Shown: positions 1-12,146 of the stretch, one piece after another | Layout: each line of letters opens with the position of its first letter | Numbering within the stretch: position 1 is the first letter of the stretch | Source: Pohlia nutans | Lineage: Eukaryota > Streptophyta > Bryopsida > Bryales > Mniaceae | DNA length: 64,000 nucleotides | Assembly (NCBI GenBank): GCA_022496805.1 | Contig: CM040086.1 | Span: forward strand, 15,564,501-15,628,500 | Reading direction: 5' to 3' | The notes under the pieces: generated by a model | The model's input: only the letters and a program-made list of their open reading frames with translations | What the model was told of the DNA's origin: nothing | The model's database searches: none | Position numbers and translations under genes: made by a program

Positions 1-2493
1 AGAAACTCCGCCACTCTCTCTCTGTGTTTGTCCAGTCCGATGGGATACTCCGCCACATGTAGACGTAGCTTTTGGTTCACAATGTCAACGACTTTGGACA
101 CCACTTCGTTCACAAAGTTCACCTCCAGTCTGTACATCACAAATGAAGGGACCAGTCTAAGTAACTTTGATAATCGGAATTAACATTGCATTCACAATGA
201 GAGCTCATATGGTTCCACTGTGTTGATTCCCTCGTGAATGTCATTTTTTCCTATGATTTTGAGTTTTGACATGTGTATAAAATTACCTGCACAAACTTAA
301 TCACCTACTTGTAGAAGGAAAGTTCTAACATGGGCAATGGACCAATATGGGTATCACTTCCCGGACTCTCCAGACTTTAAAAAATTGTCCTTCCGGTAAT
401 GAAAACAATGTTGGAAAATTATATAAATTTCATGCTGTTATAGAAGGCATGTTGGTACACCACAATCATGTGCTATATAGGTCAAATTCAAAAATTGAAT
501 TTTTTCTTAATTTAACATATTCAGCAACTGACCGCATTATAGTAGTGAAAGGACTATGTATATGAGGTTTTTTATTAAAAAAACTAGGCATGCACCTTAT
601 TAAGTTTGTATTTGAGTGTATCATATGGTTTTAAGAGGAAGATGGTATGAAATCATAGTCCTTTTAAATTGTATGTGTCGAGTTTCGAAGCTCAGATGGG
701 AAAGTGGCACTCACACGGGAATCAACAAAAGGAAACCATATGACACCCCTGTGATTCTGACATGACTGACCGTGCAAGATTGATTGATTTTCTGAACTTG
801 AGCATTCTTCTATATATATATATTCCCATAGAGCTCCTATCAATTGACTCCTTGCTATGTTACTAATGCTAGCTGCATACAAACTTTATAGAAACAACTG
901 TTAGAAGCAGAATAGGGATTTGGGTAGCTAGCAATGGATCTCCAAAGATACTTTATCTAGCTATGTAGTAGATAAAGTACTCTATGGGCTCAGCTACTGC
1001 ATGTAGTAGGTGAATGCTATAGATATCCGAGTCGCAAAGCAACGTGGTAGTATGCACCCGCTACAAGACATGGCAAGCCCTTGGAGTACTCTATCTAGCA
1101 TAACTTATGACACATATCACATATTAGTAGAGTCTTATTTTGAGTACACTCACTAGAAGAAAAGAGGGACTTGTTCACTTAGCCTGAAGTGGGATTTTGA
1201 GTGAATTTGGCCACATTTGAGTGAATTTGATCACATCTAAGTGGACATGCTTAGTGTATAAGTCCCTGTTTTCTTCTAGTGACGACATGAAGAGTTGAGA
1301 ATAGAAACAGATGTGGAGGAATTTTCTAAAAGGATTTAAAATTCACTACAAAGATTGTGTGCATAGAAAAATACATTATGAGTTGTAACTGTACTGCTTA
1401 GAACCAACCTGAAGCAGAGGGCACCTTGACACATTCACCAGGTAGTAAATGGTACAAGAATGATGGTGAATTTGTGGTGAATACTTGCTAAATTGAAGTG
1501 GTTGCTCAATTTAGCAAATGTTCACCACGAATTCACCATCATTTTTGTACCATTTACTTGGCAGTGAATCGGTCAAGATTCCCTGTGGAAGTTGCCACAG
1601 CTAGTTCCGATTTCTTGGAGTAGTCTGTGCAAATATTGTACAATCATAACGCTGGCCTGAGGATCATATATCATAGAGTCTATTGGAGGTAGCTCAAAGA
1701 CATGGGTAGCCACGTTGCAAATATTGTAAAAGATGAAACAATGGAGCTACCTCATGAATAGAAATTATGTAAGTCCAATTCTGCATGTAAAGACCATATT
1801 CGTTATATTGAGATTTTTCGCAGTCTCATTTTTATCCTTGACTCAAAAATAAACCGTTTTATCTCTTTACTAGTATTTTTTTATAAATAGGTAATAACAC
1901 AAACTTTTAGAATTTCATTAAAAAATCACTATTTGAGCATTATAAATTTTTTTGGTTTCAATTACTATTTTTTAAATAAATTTTTGAATAACTAGCATTC
2001 CATCTCAAAATCTGCAAAAAGTCTTGTACCTCTTCTCTCTGTCAGAGTACTCCAAACCCATGATCTTGGAGGCCACCTCCAAATCATCTCTCCACTGTTG
2101 GACCAGAGCATCATCCTCTCGGCTGCGCAACCTTTGAAAGCCCTCCTTCAACAGACCCTTTTCGGGGAAGCCGACATCACTGGGTTTCACGTGATAGAAA
2201 ATGGGAAACACTGTTGTATCCGCGTTCTGGAGCATGGCGTGAAGCTCCTTCAAGCACCACGAGGATGCGGCGTAATCCTTCGTGAACACGGCCAAGCACA
2301 CGGGTGCGCTTTGAATGGCCTCATGGATGCTCGCCCACGACTGAGTCCCTTCGTGTAGATTGACGGAGTCTAGAAAACATCGCAAGCCAACCTGGTGGAA
2401 GGCATTGTGCAAGTACCCCACCAACGTTTTCTTCGAGTCCGGTCCTCGATGGCTGATGAACACGTCATGGCCTCCAGCCAGCCCTGCCATCAA
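1..2493 (-). CDS. TIR-NBS(-LRR) type immune receptor, 5' part, runs off the window
   Basis: Exon 1 is 2030-2493 and encodes a complete TIR domain of about 155 residues. Visible motifs are DVFISHRGPDSKK (residues 10-22), the BB-loop region FLDSVNLHEG (40-49), SIHEAIQSA, WCLKEL (79-84, with Glu83 at the position of the catalytic NADase glutamate of plant TIRs) and FYHVKPSDV (99-107). A donor GTACAAG follows at 2029. Exon 2 is 1-129: after a CAG acceptor the frame continues with FVNEVVSKVVDIVNQKL and then HVAEYPIGLDKH, the linker that precedes the NB-ARC P-loop in TNL proteins. Phases match, since AG plus A gives Arg. The P-loop and any LRRs lie beyond base 1. Start: the first ATG at 2493; a second Met follows directly. 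TIR enzymes of this type cleave NAD+ in effector-triggered immunity; that role here is inferred from family. Confidence 0.85.
1150..1281. mobile_element. Small MITE with CACTA-type termini
   Basis: The left end reads CACTAGAAGAAAAGAGGGAC and the right end is its near-exact inverse, GTCCCTGTTTTCTTCTAGTG. The total is about 132 bp, with an interior of short TGAGTGAATTTG repeats. Termini starting CACTA are typical of the CACTA (EnSpm) superfamily. A clean 3-bp target duplication is not obvious, so the superfamily call is tentative. Confidence 0.55.
1425..1577. repeat. Near-perfect 153-bp foldback in the TNL intron
   Basis: The arms (CTTGAC... GTAAATGGTACAA... GGTGAAT... GCTAAATTG) pair over about 70 bp each around a loop of about 12 nt. 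It may be a small MITE or a hairpin-RNA source. It lies on both strands of the TNL intron. Confidence 0.7.
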
Positions 2494-5400
2494 TCACAGT
2501 CCATGAAAACTTCAACCCTTAAAATGACCAAGACTTCGTGACAGTTTTAAAATGACAAAACTGAATTGATCATATTGTGAAATAAATTGATCATATTGTG
2601 AAATGAATTGATCATGTTGTGAAAAATATAATTATTCAGATGGGATCAAATTTTATGTCGCTAGAACTAGTGAAGATCATTGCATGTGTTGGTCATAAAA
2701 CAAGCAGCTATGCTACAAGGAGCTCTGATCGGAATAGAACAGGGAAAGACGAGAATGCATTTCAGTGGAATATATTTGCTACAGTGATATTTAGCTCCAA
2801 AAAATGTGTGTCCCCGCAATAGAGTTATTTGTAAAGGCATCCGGTCTTTTGTCCTCCTTTTTTCATGGACCAGAGCTGGTCATCATCAATCTAACACCAC
2901 TCCTCCTCACGGTCCCACCCCACTACCCAATTCTTCTCCCTCCCTCCCTCCAAATTTTTATGAATAAAAATTTCAATCTATCCAGTGTTCTATTCTGGGT
3001 CTACAGTGAGATCATGCCGATCTTCTCCTTTCCAAATTACAGGTCAAAAACTCAGGTTTTGAGGGACTTTACAAATAACTCTAATGCCTTTTTCCAATGG
3101 TCAGATCCAACAAATAAATCCGTATGCACTCAAATAGCACCTACTCAAAACTGTTAAAAAGACATAGTGACCAGAATGGTCACCGTGGACGTGGAGGGGT
3201 TAACTTGGGCGGCAACAAAAGATCAGAGACTTTGTTAAATTTGCTTAGAGAACGTTTGTTGTCTTTGCCTTACCAGGGAGAGACTACGGAAACGCATCGT
3301 TTTTAAGAAGTTACATGGCTGAAGTTACTGCTCCAACTGATGAATATAATTATCCTGATTCTGATTTGAAACAACCATGAAGAATTGAAGAAAGAAGCCA
3401 ATTGAAACCTTGTTGTGCTTGTTCACTTGAAGTAGCGCCACGGGAGTGGCCTTTTGCATGAATCAACCCGGCTGCTATCAAGCCACTATCAGTACCTGCC
3501 TCTCTGCCTTTCATTTCACTTCCGGAAGAATTTGCTATGGAGTTCTTGGATGCGCAGTAAGGTAAGCCACCCTAATTTGGAAGTCACCCTACTTGTGCCA
3601 CTATGTACATATCAAATTTTTAAATGTATGACACTGACACATAGTGATCGTAAAGTGGCACGAATAAGGTGATTTACATTAATACTATTTACTTCCATGA
3701 CAAAATTAAATACAAAACGGGTCATGCCAATTGACATGCCGTAGTACAGAGTGGATGGGAGAGCACGCAGTTGATCTGAACATGAAGTCGTCATTCTTGT
3801 TGATCTGCAAGTTCATACAACTGACAAACATAAGTTGTTAGCAGGTTACACTCATATTTCATTCTATTTAGTGTATGATACATTACGAAAGGAGACATTA
3901 AGGGTAGCACGCGCTAGCTAGGTCTCGGTGGCCTAGTTAGTAACACTTCACCCTTCATTCATGTTGGGCCAGACTTATGTACTCTTATTCTTTGTACAAT
4001 ACACTATTTCATAGCCCTATCACTTGCTTTGACCACGAATCACAAATCACACTTGCTTTGACCACTTGTATAGATATGACCACAAATCACTTGCTTTGGA
4101 TTTTGAGTTGCCCACTACTCACTAAAAAGCTTGATGATGATGATATTAAGGTGCAAATTCATTTAGCAAGAACAAATCATTAACTCAATTGTATACTAAT
4201 TTGGCCTTACAAGAAATCAGAGATAACACTAAATAGAATGAAGATCGAGTGCAGAGTGGCACCCAGTGCATACATGTTCAACGGAGAGAATGTACGGGAG
4301 GAGTACATTTCAGTGGCAGCACTCGTCACCAACGCCATGGCCATGGCCACCCTCCCACTTCGACTCTCTGCAGGCTATCAGATCAAGTGTTCCGCAAGTT
4401 ATAATTCAAAACAAGCAATTGATAATCAAGAGAGAATCACTTGATGTATATATAGAGACTAGAACTATCATAGTACCTCTGAAAACAGATGGTTGAAAAC
4501 ATACATGTATTAATTGTCGACTTGATCTAGAAGCTTCAGCACAGACTGAATCACCCACGGAGCCTGATATGTCAGTCCGTCTCTCTCATTCTTGATCTAG
4601 CTAGCTAGCAGGCTCGAAGGAACCGATTCAGTGAAGCTCTGAAACGATGAGGCCTTAATTTGAGTAAGCAGCTAGTGCTGTATGATCATCTTGTGCATTG
4701 AATGCGTTGCACACAACTTACTATTTAATTAAGCAGGTTGTCGGTAACTTACAGGAGTTGCAGGACCACCTTACATTATTTTGCAGTTCTGAGCTAAGCT
4801 TAGGGGTACCTAAAAGCGCCAGGCCGAAGGAGGTGCACAAGCCAGTGATCTGGACTTGCTTGGAACTTGCCTAGGCACCTCCCTAGGCAGTGCCACTTTT
4901 GTCAACTACTGTCAATTATAGTGCCTTATCAGAGCATCTGTACCTTAACCCCTTTACGATTGCTCAAGCCAAAATGGCCTACGGTTTGCAATACAGGCAG
5001 GTTTTAGGGTGGTTGGACTATGTATTTGCAAAAACTGAATTCTTCAACAATGTCTGCAAAGATGGGAACTAAATTACTGTGGAAAGAAAAAAATTAATTG
5101 AGCAAAGATACAGAAATTGTGCCTACGAGAAGTGCGTATTTTGCGTATTCTAGGAAGGGACCCAGCTTGTATTCTATAACTATATTTGTTTGAGGGGGCC
5201 ACATATGTGATAGTTCAAGAATTTTGGCATGGCTATTTTATGTCACAGTGAACTAGATGAAGCCCTTCCATAGACGGGAAGGAGAAAAATAATAATTAAT
5301 TAAAATAAATGCGACTTCTAGGCCCTGCTGAAGGCTAAAATACGGACAAATACAACACTTTTTTAGACTACACAACATACCAAGAATTTTTGAAGAACTG

Positions 5401-6071
5401 AAAATCACTCAAAAAATTGATCAAAAAATTGTGCTGCTACAAAACTGCTGACACGTCCTACTAAAAAAATCTCATTATATGAATACCTCGTGAAGGTACT
5501 CAAATATTGTTGTGTACACAGATACCTGGGCAAAAGCACCTGCAACTGGGCCTCATGAGTTGTATCAAACATCCTTTAGGGCTTAAGTTTCTCCATTCAA
5601 TTCATCCTTTGACTACTAAAATAGGAGGCTCTAAACCCGTCACTTTAAAGGTTGTGAATTTATGAGGACACAGGGAGAATCGAGCATGATTTTTCACTGG
5701 AAGACAAATCCAAGCAAAGACCAACGTACTTTGAATCAAAAAAATTGGATGTTCCTAAAATAAGTTATGAATTTCTAAAGTTGAAATGACATGGGTACTA
5801 AAGTGGTGCTCTTCACCATGGGTACATCCAAAATTTCAAAATGTTCGTCCTTGGTAGAGTGCGGGTTTAGAACTGTGGCGGATTTAGAACCCTCTACCTT
5901 ATCATCACGTTCAAAATTTTGGTATCACAAGCTATCATCTTCACACCCTATGTGTCTATATAGCTTATGAACCAATGAAAATCACTAAACATGGATAACC
6001 ATTATTCTTCATTAATATAGGATACCAAATCCTTCTTTAACCCCTAAGTGACTAAGGCTTTTGGGCATAAC
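2494..6071. other. Upstream region of the TNL gene, no gene recognised
   Basis: About 3.5 kb of AT-rich DNA with short unconvincing ORFs only. It includes a small 23-bp tandem repeat (2558-2626, AATTGATCATATTGTGAAAT units). The adjoining 2610-2690 resembles 24700-24770, so it belongs to a dispersed repeat. A lone TTAACCCCTAAGTGAC end at 6037 looks like a truncated TTAA element. I see nothing else to annotate. Confidence 0.6.
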
Positions 6072-6567
6072 TTAACCCTTTGACACACCTACATTCTTAT
6101 AATGAACCATGTATAGTTGTATGATTACGTTTGTTGTGTTACTTGTTACTGAAGTGTTCATTTTCAAATGGGGAGAGTAGTTTTGTTCGAATGGCCCTTT
6201 GTCCGGTGGCCATTGAATCATTGACATTACAATCGGATACTCTATTCACACCGGCCTCGAAAGAGGACCGGAGTTTCTATTTATCTATCATGAACAATGT
6301 ACAGATTGTAAGCCTTTTTTGATTACATCCTGTACATACAATTTTCAATTCATCCAAATTCTCCTTGGTTCTTGTGCTAGTAGACTACCATTTGTACGGT
6401 ATGGATCTTCAAAACAAGATAATGTGATTGTTTTTTTAAATGAAAAAAATTGGTTTATGTCAAGTTTCATTCTTAGCTCAAAAAATGAGACTTTAACAAT
6501 GATTTTCCAAAATAAGTAGAATCAAATATTGGAAATTATACCATCTCATAGTGCATGTTATTTTCAA

Positions 6568-6598
<31 letters not shown>

Positions 6599-6816
6599 TA
6601 ATATTAAAATTTTAATTTGGGATTTTTTAAATGAATTTCAAAGAAAACCTTGCAATTTTAACTATTAATAGAAATTTAATAAATCCAACTGTACATATGT
6701 GATCTACACATTGAGATTTACAACTTTTCTTTATACATCAACTTCACTTTTATGATTCCTCAAATTTTATAGCAAATATTTGAAATTAGTGGTAGATTTG
6801 AACATTAAAGGGTTAA
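6072..6816. mobile_element. TTAA-flanked MITE, family A, with module insertion
   Basis: It starts TTAACCCTTTGACACACC and ends ATTAAAGGGTTAA, so both ends sit on TTAA. The interior matches other family A copies (9067-9605, 35394-35931, 50083-50601). A (TCTA)n-tailed module (6150-6292) interrupts it near the left end. No ORF. It also carries a (TA)n microsatellite at about 6569-6599. Confidence 0.75.
6150..6292 (+). mobile_element. SINE-like/LINE-tail module ending in (TCTA)n, copy 1
   Basis: About 143 bp containing GGAGAGTAG, CCCTTTGTCCGGTGG, CATTGAATCATTGACA, ATTCACACCGGCCT and GGACCGGAGTTTCTA, then a degenerate TCTA tail. The same module occurs at 21903-22035 (minus), 31560-31705 (minus) and 57700-57852 (plus). 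Confidence 0.7.
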
Positions 6817-6869
6817 ATATATTGTAATCTTCATAAATAGAATTTAAATACATTTTAACATAGATACTT

Positions 6870-7290
6870 GATCAAATTATATGGATGTTATCAGTAAAAA
6901 CTGTGATAATAATTTGCCAAGGAGCTAATTGGAACCAATAGTTTGTGTAACTATTTTGAATAAAATGCAATTCTGCGCTCCGTATTTTAGGGTTTGACAG
7001 TCTGCAGATAGTAGAATTTAAGTACTTTAGTATAGAATAACAAAAAAAAATGATATTAAGCTCCCACGGTGCTAGTAGGAACCAATCGGTCTGTGCATTT
7101 TGAATAAAATACAATTGAGGTTTTCAGGGTTCACAGATAGTAGAATCTGAGTACTTCAATGTAGTATAACAAGAATTATGATATTAATTGACCACAAATC
7201 TAATTGGAACCAATCGGTTAAAGTATTTTGAATATTATTAAATTATGCCTTCGTACTTTAGGTTTTAGAAATCTACAGAGAGTAGAATTT
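6870..7290. repeat. Degenerate tandem repeat, about 130-147 bp unit, three copies
   Basis: Units begin near 6929, 7076 and 7204 with TTGGAACCAATnG and share TTTTGAATAAAAT and CAGATAGTAGAAT blocks. The third unit is broken at GTAGAATTT by the long inverted repeat that starts at 7291. Confidence 0.65.
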
Positions 7291-8402
7291 GGGCAATGGT
7301 GTGATTGGGGTACCCTGAAAAGCCTTTTGAATTCTAAAATCACCCTCTAAGGCAACTTTGAATAAGTCCCTCTTTAAAACGAAATAAAAAATGAATCGAT
7401 TGAATGTGGTTTTGATTTCCTACACCAATGCAGTACACAAAAAAAATCACGTAAAAATTGAAGAGGTTTAAATTTTTTTAAAGAAAACGTAAAAAAAAAA
7501 AATCAAAATTTGTCCCAACTGCTAAAAAGAAATCCAAAACATTTGTTTGAAATATCCAATGACGTCATTTTGATACCAATTTTTCATATGAAGTACGTTT
7601 AGATATGTGTTATTTGAAATGATTAATTTGAACGATTAAAAATATTATTTATTTTGCATTACAATGCGTGCAAATGCTAATTTTTGGCACAAAGCATAAA
7701 TACAAGAAGATTTATTTAGTCAACGAAAAATTTGAACCTGAATTGAAGAGTTTCATGTCATCTAGGTGTGGATATTTTTATTCATAATTTTAGCCAATTG
7801 AAATGGAAATTTTCATCAAAATTAGGAAAACAACTATATATTTGAAATTTTGCAATTTTGAAATTTTAACAAATTTGTCCATTTCAATTAAATTAAATTA
7901 ACTGTTATCACAAATAAAAATACCCACACCTAGATGACATGAAATACTTTAATTCAAGTTCAAATTTTTAATTGACTAAATTAATCTTCATGTATTTATG
8001 CTTTGTGCCAAAATTTAGCATTTGCACGCATTGTGGTACAAAATAAATAATATTTTTTAATCGTTCAAATTAATCATTTCAAATAACACATATCTAAATG
8101 TACTTCATATGAAAAATTGGTATCAAAATGACGTCATTGGATATTTCAAACAAATGTTTTGGATTTCTTTTTAGCAGTTGGGACAAATTTTGAATTTATT
8201 TTTACTTTTTCTTTAAAAAAATTTAAACCTCTTCAATTTTAACGTGATTTTTTTTGTGTACTGCGTGAGTGTAGGGAATCAAAATCACATTTGGTCAATG
8301 CATTTTTATTTTGTTTTAAAGAGGGACTTATTCAAAGTTGCCTTAGAGGGTGATTTTAAAGTTCAAAGGGCTTTTCGGGGTACCCCAATCACACCATTGC
8401 CC
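7291..8402. repeat. 1.1-kb long inverted repeat (foldback element)
   Basis: The left end GGGCAATGGTGTGATTGGGG is repeated inverted at 8383-8402. The arms, about 550 bp each, pair almost throughout; I checked the TAAGGCAACTTTGAATAAGT, CAGTACACAAAAAAAATCAC and ATGACGTCATT blocks, and the TAGGTGTGGATATTT block near the centre. The centre is close to 7850. No coding ORF. I could not assign a clear target duplication, so the superfamily is open. Confidence 0.85.
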
Positions 8403-9066
8403 TTGTATCTTATGTTGAGTTCTCTCATACCATACGCCTGATGACCACAATCTTGGTATTGTCAAAAAGTTCTCGATAAGAAGGAATACATCAAAATTTG
8501 TTTTGTAACTTTTGGACTTACAGTGTGGAAGTTATGGATTTTTAATTGAATTTCTTTACAATTAAATTATGGATAAATTAATCATATATATATTTTTAAA
8601 TAACATCCTTAAATCATGGAGAATACAAGCCAACAACACACTTAAAAGTCATTGAAACATGGATATCAATGATAAAAGAATGTGGTCATGAAGTCATGCA
8701 CACTTCCATGGATTTGCATAAGGTGAAATATGAACAAATTTGATTGGTTAGGAAGAAGTTGTCATGAAGTCTGGACTTGAGAATCGTCCATACTTTATGA
8801 CAACTTTTCCACCACTATTTTCCCAAAAACTCACTTAGTCTTTCTCAGCAACAGTTGAGAATCTAAACCACTATTCCCAAATCATTGTAGTAGATTCCGA
8901 ATCATAGCAACTCCAGGTCATCTTTAACTAAAATTGGGTAGTGAGACACTATTGGAACTACTATAATGTTATTGTTGAAAAGGGACGATTCCGCTAACTG
9001 CTTAATAACTTTAATATATGAAATGTCCCTAAATGCCTCATCCATGGAACTTGTCTCATAACGTTG
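8403..9066. other. Repeat-rich spacer, nothing recognised
   Basis: AT-rich sequence between the long inverted repeat and a TTAA element. No ORF, RNA gene or clear repeat boundary was seen. Confidence 0.5.
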
Positions 9067-9605
9067 TTAACCCTTTCAGGCGCCTGCGTCCAGATATTCG
9101 GACGCTGACTGTTCGAATTCAATCCAAATTGGACAGTTTTCATTCACCAAATTTTTTCATGATTCTTGTGCAAGTTGACTATTCTTTGTATGGTTTTGAT
9201 TTTCAAAATAAGTTATTATGATTTTTGGAAAAACAACACAAGTGGTTTATGTCAAGTTCCATTAATAGTTCAAAAAGTGAGACCTTAAAGATGATTTTTT
9301 AGAATAAGTAGAATCAAATAATAGAAACCATACCATCTCGCACTGCATGTTATTCCGATTTCATCACAATTTCTTTTTAAAAAAATTCCATCAATTCATG
9401 ATTTTTGATTGATTTTCAAGAAAAAACCTTGCAAAATAAATAGAAAAATATTAAAGAAATACATGATAAATCCAACCGTACAGATGTGATCTTCACATTG
9501 ATATTTACAACTTTTCTTTGTACATCAACTCCATTTTCGGTTTTCATCAAACATTTTATAACGAATCTTTGAAAACGGTGTTGAACTGGGATGTTAAAGG
9601 GTTAA
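9067..9605. mobile_element. TTAA-flanked MITE, family A (539 bp)
   Basis: Left end TTAACCCTTTCAGGCGCC is followed by the palindromic block GCGTCCAGATATTCGGACGC. Right end is GATGTTAAAGGGTTAA. The interior includes the family A blocks TTATGTCAAGTTCCATT and ACAGATGTGATCTTCACATT. Non-coding. Confidence 0.8.
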
Positions 9606-9608
9606 ACC

Positions 9609-9840
9609 TTAACCCCTAAACGTCCCATGGAAATAGTAGATACGTGGCCGTATAATTGGTATTTGTTACCAACAAGAAGCTCTAAATTGGGATCTCAATA
9701 GCTCACTAGAACTGCATTGATGTAAATTTCAGCTTCTATGTTGAATTCAAACCTAAAAAGGTCTGGATCCATTCCAAATACTAGAACAACACACCGTATT
9801 CTACTGGTCGCAAAGGCACTTTCGGACGAATAGGGGTTAA
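9609..9840. mobile_element. TTAA-flanked MITE, family B (232 bp)
   Basis: Ends are TTAACCCCTAAACGTCC and GGACGAATAGGGGTTAA. The interior is similar along its length to the next element (9909-10138), sharing AATAGTAGATAC and CCCAATAGCT-like blocks. Confidence 0.75.
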
Positions 9841-9908
9841 ACAATGTACCCCTACTAAAACTTCCAAATTTTTTTATGATACTCTTGGATGCTTTAAGTT
9901 TTCACATC

Positions 9909-10138
9909 TTAACCCTTGAAGGATTTAGGGAATAGTAGATACCTTGCCGTATATTTAACATTTGTTATGAGTAGAAAGTTCCAAATTGAGATCCCAATAG
10001 CTTTTAAGACCATGTAGACATGAATTTTAATTTTACTTTTGATACAATACTCATAGGAGGTGTAGAACCATTCCAAATACAATGAAATACGGTCGTGTAC
10101 ATTGGCCGGAATGGCCAATTTGGACCTTTAAGGGTTAA
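9909..10138. mobile_element. TTAA-flanked MITE, family B (230 bp)
   Basis: Ends are TTAACCCTTGAAGG and CCTTTAAGGGTTAA. It is homologous in the same orientation to 9609-9840 but clearly diverged, so the two are separate insertions rather than a recent duplication. Confidence 0.75.
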
Positions 10139-10163
10139 GTTTGTCTTACTTGCTGAAATACTA

Positions 10164-10446
10164 AGGTCGAGACACCTAAAACCGATAACTTAAGCTACCT
10201 ACACTATTTCTGGACCAGCTATTAATAGGGTGATATTTTTCCCGGGTTGGAAGTTAGTTTTTGCGGAGAATGCAAATTTTTCCATGAATTATTTCCCAAT
10301 ATTGAAATTTGTACAATTTTTCAAAGTGAAAAGTACTTCAGAACCCATAACCGATATGTACAAATGAGGTACATCTGTTCTTTCACAATCTAGAAATTAG
10401 AATATATCGGTTTTTGGTCACCTGTCGGTTATGGGTGTCTGTACCT
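10164..10446. mobile_element. TA-flanked MITE with AGGT termini, copy 1
   Basis: Left end AGGTCGAGACACCTAAAACC, right end the inverse of AGGTACAGACACCCATAACC, with TA on both sides (10162-10163, 10447-10448). The same family occurs at 53683-53987, with relatives at 26251-26648 and 27358-27746. TA duplication suggests the Tc1/mariner group. Confidence 0.7.
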
Positions 10447-10448
10447 TA

Positions 10449-12146
10449 AAATTCCTCATAAAATGGCAAGTGTCATATTTCACTAATGTTATGTTACATT
10501 ATGTGATTTTATAAATAAGTGTGAAATGGCAGGGAAAATAGTGTGGAGGCAGCCCAAAGAGTGAGCACTGTAGTGAGAGAGACGAAGTGATCGGGCTGTG
10601 GCTATGGCGATGGCGTTTCCATTGTCGCCTGTTGATCTTCCCCGTTAGTTCTTTCGCTTCCGCTCCAGAATCGCATGCTCTTCTTCACTCTCAATTTTTA
10701 TTCAAAGCCAACTCAATTTGAGTTTTTCGCCGGCATTTTTGGTGGCATGTCGTGCGAGATCCGGAGCCGATCGATCGGAGCTGCATCAGCTCGATGAGAG
10801 GTGAGCTCCGTCATTTCTTGCGCAATTCAAATCCGATCAGTGTTCTTCCGATCCCTATGCACTTCTTCCAATTGCACTTTTATAAGTCAACAATCGCGCT
10901 CACTCTTTTGCACATGATGGATTTAGGGTTTGGGATTTTAGACTGAACCCCGTGGATACATGAGCTCTGGTCAACAATGTGGAACGTTGGCTCGAGTGCA
11001 AAATCCAAGCATTCTTTCCGAGTTTTAGTACAAGTGTTTGGTTGCGAACCGTTTCTTATAAAAAATTCATTTCTGTTGGATTCTTTCTGGTGACAGAAGC
11101 TCATCGATGCAATTAATTTCATTACGACGAATCGACTGCTGTCAATCGATCAACTTCGAAGAATTGCCTTGAATCGAAGGATGATGATATCTCTGGTAAC
11201 TTCGTCGTTCACTATTTTTTGCGTAGAAATTTTACTGTTTCTATGTCAAGTACGCAGTGAAAACAGTGTGAAGCGTGAAGGAAATGCAACGACTTCTTTA
11301 AACCCTAAAGGATTAAGAAGCTCAAATTGGGACTCATGCTTTCTTTTTAGTAGTTTTGAGGTCATGCTTTCTTTTGTCCAATTCTGTTTATTTATTTTGG
11401 ACCAAGTTCTTCTCTGATTCTGGTGATATAAAATTTGGCCACATTATTCACAATATGATCAGTCGAATTGGACATTTTCAAACAGGAGTCGACGGATTTG
11501 TGGGGTCTTAGGTTGTGCAGTTAACCCCTAAGCGTGTAAAACGCCCAATATGGCTGATCTTTGCAACGGCGGCATTTTCTCATTTTACCTCGATTTTCTG
11601 ATTGCAATACATCATTTTAAAGCTCTTGTTCTATACTACAAGATCAACAGTGTCGATCATGTCAAACTGAAATCATTTTCTCATTTTACCTCGGTTCTCT
11701 GATTGCAATACATCATTTTAAAGATCTTGTTCTATACTACAAGATCAACAGTGTCGATCATGTCAAACTGAAATCATTTTCTCATTTTACCTCGGTTCTC
11801 TGATTGCAATACATCATTTTAAAGATCTTGTTCTATACTACAAGATCAACAGTGTCGATCGTGTCAAACTGAGATCATTTTCTCATTTTACCTCGGTTTT
11901 CTGATTGCAATACATCATTTTAAAGCTCTTGTTCTATACTACAAGATCAACAGTGTCAATCGTGTCAAACTGAAATCATTTTCACAAAAACAGATGATTT
12001 GCAGCAGGGGATCCAATTTTTTTACACTACAGAAAATACACAGTGGATGCTTAGGGTTCATTCTTCCTTCATCTGATTCTGATAGTTTTGAGCTCCTGGT
12101 CGTTCGCAGGAGGATTGAGCGCCCCTTTGGACGGAGTGAGGAAGGG
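10449..12146 (+). other. Upstream/5' leader region of the WDR13-like gene
   Basis: From about 10550 the base composition rises (10560-10680, GCGATGGCGTTTCC, CTTTCGCTTCCGCTCC), which suits a non-coding first exon. A CGTTCGCAG acceptor-like site at 12101-12109 would begin the coding exon at 12110. The presumed leader intron then contains a lone TTAACCCCTAAGCGTG end (11521) and the 101-bp tandem array. Splicing here is inference. Confidence 0.4.
11573..11976. repeat. 101-bp tandem repeat, four copies
   Basis: Units start at 11573, 11674, 11775 and 11876 with CATTTTCTCATTTTACCTCG and are nearly identical. A partial fifth start occurs at 11977. Each unit contains the inverted pair CTTGTTCTATACTACAAGAT. 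The array ends about 170 bp before the WDR13-like start codon. Confidence 0.9.

Larger units (their letters stand above)
130..2029 (-). other. Intron 1 of the TNL gene, repeat-containing
   Basis: The 1.9 kb gap between the TIR exon and the linker exon holds no coding signal. It contains two self-complementary elements, at 1150-1281 and 1425-1577, described separately. If the intron is retained, translation stops after about seven extra residues at 2005, giving a 162-aa TIR-only protein. Confidence 0.75.

Noticed and set aside
4238..4496. Two overlapping plus-strand ORFs of 68 and 76 codons
   Set aside because: Slightly higher GC but no domain and no splice context.
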